Below the pieces are notes generated by a model. The model made no database searches. It was given only the letters and a program-made list of their open reading frames with translations, and was not told where the DNA came from. 64,000 bases of DNA, taken from Pseudomonas sp. (lineage in GTDB: Bacteria > Pseudomonadota > Gammaproteobacteria > Pseudomonadales > Pseudomonadaceae). Position 1 is the stretch's first letter, and every line of letters begins with the position of its first letter. Below are positions 48,071-56,185 of this stretch, piece by piece. The position numbers were made by a program, and so were the translations under genes. The DNA is taken from positions 1-64,000 of the forward strand of contig NZ_PEKX01000020.1 in assembly GCF_002796985.1 (NCBI RefSeq). The letters run 5' to 3'.

Positions 48071-49543
48071 CTACTTCAGGTACCACCCCCAAGGCTGATC
48101 CGAGAGGTACTCGGTCACCTGCTTCACCTCCAGGTAGTTTTCCAGCCCCCACACACCCAGCTCGCGGCCGATGCCGCTGTGTTTCATGCCGCCCCAGGGC
48201 GCCTGGGTGAAGGTCGGCTGCGAGCAGTTGACCCAGACGATCCCCGCGCGCAGCCCATCGGCCACCCGCGCGGCGCGCTGCAGGTCGCCCGACATCACCG
48301 CGCCGGCCAGGCCAAAGCGGCTGTCGTTGGCCAGGCGCAGGGCCTCGGCTTCGGTCTTGAAACGCTTCACGCAGAGCACCGGGCCGAAGATTTCCTCGCG
48401 CCAGATCAGCGCGTCCTCGGCCGGCTCATCGAAGATCGCCGGCTCGATGAACCAGCCTTCGTCCAGGCCCGCCGGCCGCTTGCCGCCGGTAAGCAGCCGG
48501 GCGCCGCCGGCGCGGCCCTTCTCGACAAAGCCGAGCACCTTCTCGTGCTGCCCCTGGCTGACCAGCGGGCCAAGCAACACGCCCGGCTGCAGGCCGTTAC
48601 CGATGCTGATGGCGCGGGTCGCCTCCACCAGCCGCTCGATCAGGCGCGGCGCGATGCCCTCCTGCACCAGCAGGCGCGAGGTGGCGCTGCAGACCTGGCC
48701 CTGGTTCCAGAAGATACCGAACAGGATCCACTCCACCGCCGCCTCGACGTCGCTGTCGTCGAAGACGATGAAGGCCGACTTGCCACCCAGCTCCAGGCTG
48801 ACGTTCTTGATGTCCTGGGCTGCCGCCGACATGATCCGCGAGCCGGTCGGCACGCTGCCGGTGAAGGCCAGCTTGTCCACCCCCGGATGCTGACTCAGCG
48901 GCCCGCCGGCCTCCGCGCCGAGGCCCGGCAGCACGTTGAGCACGCCTGCCGGCAGGCCCACGGCATCCGCCGCAGCGGCCAGTTCGAGTGCGCTCAGCGG
49001 CGTCAGTTCAGACGGCTTGAGCACGCAGGTGGCGCCCGCTGCCAAAGCCGGCGCGACCTTCCAAGCGGCCATCAGCAGCGGGTAGTTCCACGGAATGATC
49101 TGCCCCGCCACGCCCACCGGCTCCTGGCGGATACGGCAGCGAAAGCGCTCGTCGGGCAGCGCCAGCAACTGGTCCTGGCGCTGGTCCAGTTCCCGCGCCA
49201 GCTCGGCGTAGTAGCAGAAGCAGCCGATGGCGTCGGCCACGTCCCACTGCGCTTCGGGCAGAGGCTTGCCGTTGTCGCGCACTTCCAGTTCAGCCAGTGA
49301 ATCCTGGTTGCGTTCCAGCTCGCCGGCCAGCGCCTCCAGCCATTCGGCGCGCTCGCTGCCGCGGCTCTGCCCCCAGCCGCGATTGAACGCGGTACGCGCC
49401 GCGCGCACGGCGTGGTCGACGTCTTCCTCGGTGGCCGCCGGCACTTCGCCCAGGGGCTGGCCGGTGGCCGGGTCGAAGCTGGTGAAACGGCCGCCCAGGT
49501 CCGGCCTGACCCACTGCCCGTTGATGTAGAGCTGGTCACGCAT
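48071..49543 (-). CDS. aldehyde dehydrogenase, aminoaldehyde/betaine-aldehyde type
   Basis: A 490-residue aldehyde dehydrogenase. Landmarks are VAGQIIPWNYPLLMAAWK, FTGSVPTGSRIM, ELGGKSAFIVFDD, and the catalytic cysteine in FWNQGQVCSATSRLLV. The sequence is close to the plant-like betaine/aminoaldehyde dehydrogenase group. As the last gene of the polyamine-type transporter operon it may oxidise an aminoaldehyde such as 4-guanidinobutyraldehyde or 4-aminobutyraldehyde. The permease gene lies 25 bases upstream and the agmatinase-family gene in the same cluster supports this role. Confidence 0.8.
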   Translation of the reverse strand: MRDQLYINGQWVRPDLGGRFTSFDPATGQPLGEVPAATEEDVDHAVRAARTAFNRGWGQSRGSERAEWLEALAGELERNQDSLAELEVRDNGKPLPEAQWDVADAIGCFCYYAELARELDQRQDQLLALPDERFRCRIRQEPVGVAGQIIPWNYPLLMAAWKVAPALAAGATCVLKPSELTPLSALELAAAADAVGLPAGVLNVLPGLGAEAGGPLSQHPGVDKLAFTGSVPTGSRIMSAAAQDIKNVSLELGGKSAFIVFDDSDVEAAVEWILFGIFWNQGQVCSATSRLLVQEGIAPRLIERLVEATRAISIGNGLQPGVLLGPLVSQGQHEKVLGFVEKGRAGGARLLTGGKRPAGLDEGWFIEPAIFDEPAEDALIWREEIFGPVLCVKRFKTEAEALRLANDSRFGLAGAVMSGDLQRAARVADGLRAGIVWVNCSQPTFTQAPWGGMKHSGIGRELGVWGLENYLEVKQVTEYLSDQPWGWYLK

Positions 49544-49568
49544 CTTCGCGTCTCCTTGAAGTCGGCCC

Positions 49569-50387
49569 TCAGGCGGCCTGAACGCCGGTGCGGCGGTTCT
49601 GCAGGTAGCGGGAGGTGAACAGCAGCGCCAGCGAGGCGCAGATGATCACCGTGGAGATGGCGTTGATCTCTGGCGTGATGCCGCGGCGGATCGACGAGAA
49701 GATGTAGATCGGCAACGTGGTCTCGGAGCCGGCGACGAAGAAGGCGATGATGAAATCGTCGAAGCTGAAGGTGAACGCCAGCAGGAAGCCGGCCAGGATC
49801 GCCGGGGCGATCTGCGGCAGGGTTACCCGCCAGAAGGTATCCAGCGGCGGCGCGTAGAGGTCGGCGGAGGCTTCCAGCAGCGACTTGTCCATCGCCTCGA
49901 CGCGGGTGCGGACGATCACCATCACCAGCGCCATGGTAAACAGCGAGTGCGCCGCCACCACGGTGCCGAAGCCCATGTTGAGTTTCGGCAGGCCGATGTC
50001 CAGCAGCGCCAGCAACGGGTTGAGCACGTCGAACAGGGTGATGAAGGCGATCAGCGTGGCGATGCCGATGACGATCCCCGGCACGATGATCGCGCAGTAG
50101 GTCAGGGCGTCGAACAGCAGGCGCACGCGCTTGCCGACCCGCTGCAGGCCGAACACCGCAAGGGTGCCGAACAGGGTGGCGATCAGCGCCGAGCAGAGAG
50201 CGATCAGCGCGCTGTTGCCCAGGGCTTCCATGATGAAGGGGTTGCCGAAGGCGCGGCCGAACCACTGCACCGAGCAGCACTGGAAGCTCAGCCCGCTGCG
50301 CCCGGCGTTGAAGGCGAAGAGCATGATCAGCGCGATGGGCGCGTAGAGGAACAGGTAGACCGAGGTGGAGTAACTGCGCAGCCACAT
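49569..50387 (-). CDS. polyamine-type ABC transporter permease (PotC/PotI-like)
   Basis: A 272-residue membrane protein with six hydrophobic helices, opening with VYLFLYAPIALIMLFAFNAGRSG. The cytoplasmic EAA loop is ALDKSLLEASADLYAPPLDTFWRVTLPQI-like (EASADL...TFWRVTLP), characteristic of PotC/PotI. It starts one base after the first permease's stop, so the two are coupled. Confidence 0.9.
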   Translation of the reverse strand: MWLRSYSTSVYLFLYAPIALIMLFAFNAGRSGLSFQCCSVQWFGRAFGNPFIMEALGNSALIALCSALIATLFGTLAVFGLQRVGKRVRLLFDALTYCAIIVPGIVIGIATLIAFITLFDVLNPLLALLDIGLPKLNMGFGTVVAAHSLFTMALVMVIVRTRVEAMDKSLLEASADLYAPPLDTFWRVTLPQIAPAILAGFLLAFTFSFDDFIIAFFVAGSETTLPIYIFSSIRRGITPEINAISTVIICASLALLFTSRYLQNRRTGVQAA

Positions 50388-50388
50388 G

Positions 50389-51300
50389 TCAGAGCACCCC
50401 GTCGTTGCGCGAGCCGCCGTAGCGGGCCACGAGTTTCAGATACACGCCGATGATCACCAGCATCATCGCCACCAGGGTCATCGCCACCGCGCTGCCGAAG
50501 GCCCAGTTGCGCGATTGCAGGAACAGGTCGACCAACGCGTTGCCGACGAAGAACACCTTGCCGCCGCCGAGGATCGCCGGGATCAGGAACTCACCCATGA
50601 GCAGGATGAACACCAGCATCACCCCGGTGATCACGCCCGGCGCGGACAGCGGCAGGGTGATCCGGCGGAAGGTTTCGAAGGCGCTCGCGCCGAGGTCGCC
50701 GGAGGCTTCCAGCAGGCGCTTGTCGAGCTTCTCCAGGGTCACGTAGATGGGGAACACCATCAGCGGCAGGTAGCCGTAGACGATGCCGATCAGCACCGCG
50801 TAGGGCGTGTTGATCAGGCGCACGTCGGCAATGCCGAAGGTCTCCAGCAGCGCCGGGATGCCGCGCCCGCTGAGCAGGAATATCCAGGCGTAGGTGCGGA
50901 TCAGGAAGCTGGTCCAGAACGGCACGATCACCAGCGTGAGCAGCAACGACTTGTTGCGTTGCACCTTCACTGCGAGGAAGTAGGCCAGCGGGTAGGCTGC
51001 CAGCAGGCAGGCCAGGGTGCCCAGCGGCGCCAGGGTCAGGGTGTTCCAGAAGGCCTGGGCGCGGGAACCGAGGTTCAGGTAGTTCTCCAGCGTCAGCCCG
51101 CCGCCGTAGCCACCCACGGCGCTGCGCTCGCCGAAGCTGAAGACCAGGATGATCACCAGCGGCATCAGGAGCAGCAGCAGGAACCACAGGGTGGACGGCA
51201 GGAGCAGCAGGAGCGTGACGCGCCGGCCGAGGCTTTTCGCGCGCGAGGTGCTGGGCGTCGCCTGGGTCTGCGGCAACGGGGCGCTGACAGCGATGTTCAT
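50389..51300 (-). CDS. polyamine-type ABC transporter permease (PotB/PotH-like)
   Basis: A 303-residue membrane protein with six helices; the first follows LGRRVTLLLLLPSTLWFLLLL. The EAA loop is LLEASGDLGASAFETFRRITLPL. The start at 51300 (MNIAVS) is supported by AGGGAA six bases upstream; a longer start at 51318 is less likely. A REPIN palindrome (51338-51415) stands between this gene and the binding-protein gene upstream. Confidence 0.9.
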   Translation of the reverse strand: MNIAVSAPLPQTQATPSTSRAKSLGRRVTLLLLLPSTLWFLLLLLMPLVIILVFSFGERSAVGGYGGGLTLENYLNLGSRAQAFWNTLTLAPLGTLACLLAAYPLAYFLAVKVQRNKSLLLTLVIVPFWTSFLIRTYAWIFLLSGRGIPALLETFGIADVRLINTPYAVLIGIVYGYLPLMVFPIYVTLEKLDKRLLEASGDLGASAFETFRRITLPLSAPGVITGVMLVFILLMGEFLIPAILGGGKVFFVGNALVDLFLQSRNWAFGSAVAMTLVAMMLVIIGVYLKLVARYGGSRNDGVL

Positions 51301-51337
51301 GTTCGATTCCCTACGCATGGTGTTACGCGGCCCCCTT

Positions 51338-51415
51338 GTAGGAGCTAGCTTGCTCGCGAACGAACTCCCCGGCAGCTCGGAAGCTGGGCGGGTTCGCGAG
51401 CAAGCTCGCTCCTAC
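51338..51415. repeat. REPIN inside the transporter operon
   Basis: GTAGGAGCTAGCTTGCTCGC at the left and the inverse arm at the right bracket a short centre. It lies in the 131-base gap between binding-protein and first permease genes, which are on the same strand. Confidence 0.85.
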
Positions 51416-51431
51416 AGTCGGGGCATCGTCC

Positions 51432-52574
51432 TCAGGCGGCCTTGAACCGCGCCATCAGTTCGGCGCGCGCCGGGCTGGTGAGGGTCGCCGCGGCGCCGAA
51501 CTCCAGCGGCGCCAGACGCTCGGCCGCCGGGTACATGATCGGGTCGTCGAGCATCTCCTTGGAGAGCAGCGCATCGACGCGCTTGTCCCCGCTCGGGTAG
51601 CCGTGGGAGAGCACCTCCAGCTTGTTGTGCTGCGGGTCGAGCAGGTAGTTGATGAACGCGTAGGCGGCATCGCGATGCTCGGCGCTCTTGGGAATGGCGA
51701 AGAAGTCGCTCCAGATCTCGCCGCCTTCCTTGCCCAGCACGAAGGTCATGTCCGGGTTGTCGCGGTGCAGCTGCGAGGCGTCGCCGGTCCAGGCCATGGC
51801 CATCCAGGCGTCGCCGTTGCGCAGCGAGGGCTGGATGTCGGAGTTGATCGCAAACAGGTGCGGCTTGGCCTGGATCAGCAGCTTCTCGGCCTCGGCCAGT
51901 TCCTTCGGGTCCAGCGAGTTGAAGCTGTAGCCGTAGTACTTGAGCGCGTTGCCGATGGCGGTGAGCTGGTAGTCGTGGACGATGGTGCGGCCCGAGGCGC
52001 TGGTCAGGGTCAGGTCCCAGAACTGCTTCCAGGAATCCGGGCTGCCCTTCACGCGGCTGGCGTCATAGACGATGCCGGTGGTGCCCCAGTTCTTCGGCAC
52101 CGCGTAGACCTTGCCGTCCACCGTGCCCTGGGCCATGAAGCGTTCCTCGAAGGCCTTGGGGTCGAAGTTGGGAATGCGCGAAAGGTCCAGCGGCTCGATC
52201 AGCCCGAGCTGCACGTAGGTGCTGATGGTGTAGTTGGTCGGCACGAAGACGTCCCAGCCACTGCCGCCGGCCTGCAGCTTGGCGAGCATCTCCTCGTTGG
52301 AGCCGAACACGTTCATCTGTACCCGCGCGCCGGTGGCCTTGGCGAAGGCGTCGAAGTTCTCCTGGCTGTGGTAGTTCGGCCAGGTGGCCAGGGCCAGGCG
52401 ATCGCCGATGTTGCTGCCTTCGGCGGCGTAGGCCTTGCCGCTCAGCAGTCCGGGGGTGTTGGCGGCGACCACGGCCATGGCCAGCCCGAGGCCGGTCCTG
52501 CCGAGAAAGTCGCGCCGCGTGATGGAGCCGTTTTCCCAGCTGCGCATCGTCTTGATGAAGCTCTTCTTGTCCAT
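51432..52574 (-). CDS. ABC transporter substrate-binding protein, PotD/PotF-like, Tat-exported
   Basis: A 380-residue periplasmic binding protein. It begins with a twin-arginine signal (ITRRDFLGRTGLGLAMAVVAA, near residues 17-37) and has the PotD-like pattern LALATWPNYHSQENFDAF and GWDVFVPTNYTISTYVQLGLI. Spermidine/putrescine or related compounds are expected ligands. The ATG at 52574 has GGAG seven bases upstream; the GTG at 52580 is too close to that site. It follows the ATPase gene in the operon. Confidence 0.85.
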   Translation of the reverse strand: MDKKSFIKTMRSWENGSITRRDFLGRTGLGLAMAVVAANTPGLLSGKAYAAEGSNIGDRLALATWPNYHSQENFDAFAKATGARVQMNVFGSNEEMLAKLQAGGSGWDVFVPTNYTISTYVQLGLIEPLDLSRIPNFDPKAFEERFMAQGTVDGKVYAVPKNWGTTGIVYDASRVKGSPDSWKQFWDLTLTSASGRTIVHDYQLTAIGNALKYYGYSFNSLDPKELAEAEKLLIQAKPHLFAINSDIQPSLRNGDAWMAMAWTGDASQLHRDNPDMTFVLGKEGGEIWSDFFAIPKSAEHRDAAYAFINYLLDPQHNKLEVLSHGYPSGDKRVDALLSKEMLDDPIMYPAAERLAPLEFGAAATLTSPARAELMARFKAA

Positions 52575-52627
52575 CGTCACTCCCCGCCTGTCTGCTGATT
52601 GTTGTCGTTAGGGTTGGATCGTCGAAC

Positions 52628-53743
52628 TCACAGGGCCATGGCCAGGCCGCTGGCCTGGTTCCAGCCGACCTGCACCGGCGCGCCATGCTCGAAGGCTTCC
52701 GCTTCGCCGCCGGCCTTGCGCGGCACGCGCACGCAGACGATGCCGAAGGCGTCGGTGCGCACGCGGTATTCGGTGAGGTTGCCCAGGTAGATGCGGTCTT
52801 CGACGCGGCCCTTCAGGCGCACCTCGCGCTGCAGGTCCGAATCGGCGGCGGCGATGCCGACCAGCTCCGGGCGCACCGCGATGCAGCCTTCGGCCTGGGG
52901 CGTCAGCGCGGGGCCGGTGGGCGTCGGCGGGCTGCTCAGTTCCAGCCCGGCCGGGGTGCCCAGCACCACTCGGCCGGAATCGAGGCGGCGCACGGTGCCG
53001 GAGAACAGGTTGGATTCGCCGATGAAGTCGGCCACGTAGCGGCTCGCCGGGGTCTCGTAGAGCGCCTCGGGGGTGGCGGTCTGGATGATCAGGCCGTCCT
53101 TCATGATGCTGATGCTGTCGCTCATCGACAGCGCTTCTTCCTGGTCGTGGGTGACCAGCACGAAGGTGATGCCGACCTCGCGCTGCAAGCGCAGCAGCTC
53201 CGACTGCATCTCCTTGCGCAGCTTGCGGTCGAGTGCGGCGAGCGGCTCGTCGAGCAGCAGCACGGTGGGCTTGTTCACCAGCGCGCGGGCCAGTGCCACG
53301 CGTTGCTGCTGGCCGCCGGAAAGCTCGTGGGGCTTGCGCGTGCCAAAGCCGGAAAGACGGACCATCTCCAGTGCCTCGTCGGCCATGCGGCGCTGCTGCG
53401 CGCGGTCCGGGCGCGGCGTGCGGTAGCGCAGGCCGTAGGCAATATTCTCGGCCACCGTCAGGTGCGGGAACAGCGCGTAGTGCTGGAACACCATGTTCAC
53501 CGCGCGCTGGTGCGCCGGCACCCCGGCCACCGCCTGGCCGGCCAGCAGCACTTCGCCCTCGCTGGGCTGCTCGAAGCCGGCGATCATCCGCAGGGTGGTG
53601 GTCTTGCCGCAGCCGGAGCTGCCGAGGAAGGAATGGAAGGCGCCGCGCTTCACCCGGAAGCTCAGCCCGTTGACCGCCGGCACGCTGCCGTAGCGCTTGA
53701 CCACGTTACGGAATTCGATATCGAAGTCCTGACCGCTCTCCAT
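52628..53743 (-). CDS. polyamine-type ABC transporter ATP-binding protein (PotA/PotG-like)
   Basis: A 371-residue ATPase with Walker A GSSGCGKTT, signature LSGGQQQRVALARAL, Walker B VLLLDEPLAALD, and a C-terminal TOBE domain (about 285-365). The start at 53743 (MESGQDFD) is an ATG; the GTG at 53746 gives an extra residue only. It heads the operon of ATPase, binding protein, two permeases and aldehyde dehydrogenase. The upstream gap has a TATCCC-TCGG-GGGATA inverted repeat. Confidence 0.92.
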   Translation of the reverse strand: MESGQDFDIEFRNVVKRYGSVPAVNGLSFRVKRGAFHSFLGSSGCGKTTTLRMIAGFEQPSEGEVLLAGQAVAGVPAHQRAVNMVFQHYALFPHLTVAENIAYGLRYRTPRPDRAQQRRMADEALEMVRLSGFGTRKPHELSGGQQQRVALARALVNKPTVLLLDEPLAALDRKLRKEMQSELLRLQREVGITFVLVTHDQEEALSMSDSISIMKDGLIIQTATPEALYETPASRYVADFIGESNLFSGTVRRLDSGRVVLGTPAGLELSSPPTPTGPALTPQAEGCIAVRPELVGIAAADSDLQREVRLKGRVEDRIYLGNLTEYRVRTDAFGIVCVRVPRKAGGEAEAFEHGAPVQVGWNQASGLAMAL

Positions 53744-53808
53744 CACCGCGCGCTCCCACTTTGTTCTTGTTGGTGGTCACGCTAGCAATGGGGCTTTCGG
53801 GGTGTATA

Positions 53809-53824
53809 TATCCCTCGGGGGATA
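53809..53824. promoter_or_regulatory. inverted repeat upstream of the ATPase gene
   Basis: TATCCC (53809-53814) and GGGATA (53819-53824) form a perfect six-base inverted repeat with a four-base spacer, 65-80 bases before the ATPase start. A possible operator; regulator unknown. ACTTTGT (53758-53764), matching a half-site of the LysR palindrome at 56123-56142, lies closer to the gene. Confidence 0.3.
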
Positions 53825-53904
53825 GATGTCGGGATTGGTGCGCCCCGTAGAAACGCGCCATGCGCACGATCGCCGGCATGGCGCGTCTCTGCTGGGTCAA
53901 CCCA

Positions 53905-54867
53905 TCAGCGTTCGCCCAGCTTGTGCCGCGCCGCGTACAGGCAAACCATCTCCATCGCCAGGGTCGCGCCGGCCAGGGCGGTGATCTCGGCGCTGTCGTA
54001 GGGCGGCGCGACTTCCACCACGTCCATCCCCACCAGGTTGATGCCACGCAACGCGCGGAGGATTTCCAGCGCCTGGTGCGAGCTCAACCCGCCACAGACC
54101 GGCGTGCCGGTGCCCGGAGCGAACGCCGGGTCGAGGCAGTCGATGTCGAAGGTCAGGTACACCGGGTTTTCGCCGACCCGCGCGCGGATGCGCTCGGCGA
54201 TGGCCTGCGGCGTATGGCGGTGCACCTCGCGGGCGTCCAATACCTGGAAGCCCATGACGTCGTCGTTGGTGGTGCGCAGGCCGATCTGCACCGAGCGCGA
54301 CGGGTCGACCAGCCCCTCGCGGGCGGCGTGGTAGAACATGGTGCCGTGGTCGATGCGCTGGCAATCCTCGTCCGGCCAAGTGTCGCTGTGGGCGTCGAAG
54401 TGGATCAGCGACAGCGGGCCGTGCTTCTTCGCATGGGCCTTGAGCAGCGGGTAGCTGATGAAGTGGTCGCCGCCCAGGGTCAGCAGCGCGCAACCGGCAT
54501 CGAGGATGCGCGCTGCGTGGGCCTCGATGACTTCCGGGGTTTCCTGCGGCACGCCGTGGTCGAAGGAACAGTCGCCGTAATCGACCACCGCCAGGTGGTC
54601 GAAGGGGTCGAATTCCCAGGGGAAGTGCCGGGCCCAGGCCATCTGCACCGAGGCGGCGCGGATCGCGCGCGGCCCGAAGCGGCTGCCGGGGCGGTTGGTG
54701 GTGGCTGTGTCGAAGGGCACGCCGCTGACCACCAGGTCGACACCGCGCAGGTCGCGGCTGTAGCGGCGGCGCATGAAACTGGTGATGCCGGCGTAGGTGG
54801 ATTCGGCAGCGGTGCCATACAGGCTGTCGCGGGTGATGGCCTGGTCGTTGTCCTGGGCAATGTCCAT
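53905..54867 (-). CDS. agmatinase/guanidinobutyrase-family ureohydrolase
   Basis: A 320-residue manganese ureohydrolase. The three metal motifs are GGDHFISYPL, IHFDAHSDTW and TFDIDCLDPAFAPGTGTP. Family members cleave urea from agmatine, 4-guanidinobutyrate or 3-guanidinopropionate. The substrate is undecided; length and context beside a polyamine-type importer and an aminoaldehyde dehydrogenase fit any of these. It lies between the two binding-protein modules and 111 bases from the next gene upstream, so it may belong to the operon or be separate. Confidence 0.85.
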   Translation of the reverse strand: MDIAQDNDQAITRDSLYGTAAESTYAGITSFMRRRYSRDLRGVDLVVSGVPFDTATTNRPGSRFGPRAIRAASVQMAWARHFPWEFDPFDHLAVVDYGDCSFDHGVPQETPEVIEAHAARILDAGCALLTLGGDHFISYPLLKAHAKKHGPLSLIHFDAHSDTWPDEDCQRIDHGTMFYHAAREGLVDPSRSVQIGLRTTNDDVMGFQVLDAREVHRHTPQAIAERIRARVGENPVYLTFDIDCLDPAFAPGTGTPVCGGLSSHQALEILRALRGINLVGMDVVEVAPPYDSAEITALAGATLAMEMVCLYAARHKLGER

Positions 54868-54923
54868 GGGGTCCTCGTCGTGGTTATCGGGTGATCACGG
54901 TGAACAGGTGGAGTGTCCGGTTC

Positions 54924-54962
54924 CGTAGGGCGCATCACCTGGAACAGGTTATCCGCCCTACG
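54924..54962. repeat. palindromic repeat, GTAGGGCGCAT family
   Basis: CGTAGGGCGCATCACC...GGTTATCCGCCCTACG arms flank a short centre. It fills the gap between the upstream binding-protein gene and the agmatinase gene. Confidence 0.75.
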
Positions 54963-54978
54963 AAAGCCAGCGCATTCG

Positions 54979-56070
54979 TCAGCTACGGGTACGAAACGCC
55001 GACCACAGCCGGGTGCGTTCGCGCTGCTGCTTGAGGGTCAGCAATTGCTCGCCAAACAGCTTCTGGCGCATGGCGGCAGGTGGGTAGATGTCCGGATCAC
55101 CGGCGACCTCGGCAGACAGCAGCGGCGTGGCCTTCAGGTTGGCGTTGGCGAAGTACAGGGTGTTGGTCAGCTCGGCGATGGAGTCCGGGCGCAGCATGAA
55201 GTCGATGAACACGCGGGCCTCCTGTGGGTGCGGCGCGTCCGCCGGGATGGCCATGGTGTCGAACCAGATCAGCGTGCCTTCCTTGGGTATCCGGTAGATC
55301 ACCTCGAACGGCTTGTTCGCCTGCTTCGCTTGCGCGGCGCCCATCAGAGCATCGCCGGTGTAGGTCAGGGCGACGCACAGCGTGCCGTTCGCCAGGTCGT
55401 TGATGTGCTTGCCGCTGGCGATGTAGCGCACGTTGGGTTGCAGCTTCGCCAACAGCTCGCGGACCTGGGCCAGGTCGGCCGCCTCGGTGCTGTAGGGCGA
55501 CTTGCCCAGGTAATTCAGCGCCACGCTGATGACTTCCTGCGGCGAGTCGATCAGCGAGATTCCGCAGTCGGCCAGGCGGCTGGCGTACTCGGGCTTGAAC
55601 AGCAGGTCGAGGCTATCCAGCGGTGCGTCGGGAATGCGTTTGAGCACCTCGTCCTTGTTGATCGCCAGGCCCACGGTGCCCCAGGTGTAGGGCACGCCGA
55701 AGCGATTGCCGGGGTCGATGGCGGCGAGCTTGGCCAGCAGCTCCGGGTCGAGGTTGGCAAAATTCTTCAGCTGCGCGTCGTCCACCGGCTGCACGGCCTT
55801 GGCCTGGATGGCGCGGGCCAGGCCGCTGCTGGCGGGGAACACGACGTCGTAGCCGCTGGCGCCGGTCATCAGCTTGCTGTCGAGCACCTCGGCGCTGTCG
55901 AAGGTGTCGTATTTGACGCGGATGCCGGTTTCCTTCTGGAAGCGCTGCAGGGCATCGGCGCCGACGTAATCGGCCCAGTTGTAGAGGTTGAGCACCCGCT
56001 CCTGCGCCTGCAGGGGCATGGCCAGGGTCACGGCCAGAGCCGCCAGAGAAGCCTGGAAGAACGCACGCAT
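54979..56070 (-). CDS. ABC transporter substrate-binding protein, PotF/PotD-like (orphan)
   Basis: A 363-residue periplasmic binding protein with a Sec signal (MRAFFQASLAALAVTLAMPL, cleavage after LQA near 22). PotF-type landmarks are RVLNLYNWADYVGADAL, YDVVFPASSGLARAIQ and PYTWGTVGLAINKDEV. The start at 56070 is favoured by GAGG eight bases upstream; a start two residues longer (56076) is possible. It is unlike the other binding protein at 51432 (Tat signal) and has no permeases of its own, so it may feed the downstream importer. A palindrome in the divergent promoter region probably controls it together with the LysR gene. Confidence 0.85.
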   Translation of the reverse strand: MRAFFQASLAALAVTLAMPLQAQERVLNLYNWADYVGADALQRFQKETGIRVKYDTFDSAEVLDSKLMTGASGYDVVFPASSGLARAIQAKAVQPVDDAQLKNFANLDPELLAKLAAIDPGNRFGVPYTWGTVGLAINKDEVLKRIPDAPLDSLDLLFKPEYASRLADCGISLIDSPQEVISVALNYLGKSPYSTEAADLAQVRELLAKLQPNVRYIASGKHINDLANGTLCVALTYTGDALMGAAQAKQANKPFEVIYRIPKEGTLIWFDTMAIPADAPHPQEARVFIDFMLRPDSIAELTNTLYFANANLKATPLLSAEVAGDPDIYPPAAMRQKLFGEQLLTLKQQRERTRLWSAFRTRS

Positions 56071-56122
56071 GATCATCGCCTCAGGGTTGTTGTCGTTATG
56101 CGGCGAGCATGGAGCGGGCTTT

Positions 56123-56153
56123 ACTTTGTAAAAATACAAAGTTAATTACTTTG
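56123..56153. promoter_or_regulatory. LysR-type operator in the divergent promoter region
   Basis: ACTTTGTA (56123-56130) and TACAAAGT (56135-56142) form a perfect inverted repeat around AAAA, followed by a third half ACTTTG (56148-56153). It lies between the divergent binding-protein and LysR genes, as usual for LysR-type sites. A promoter for either gene was not assigned. Confidence 0.65.
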
Positions 56154-56185
56154 GCATTTCACTACGGCAATGTTTGGAGACGACC

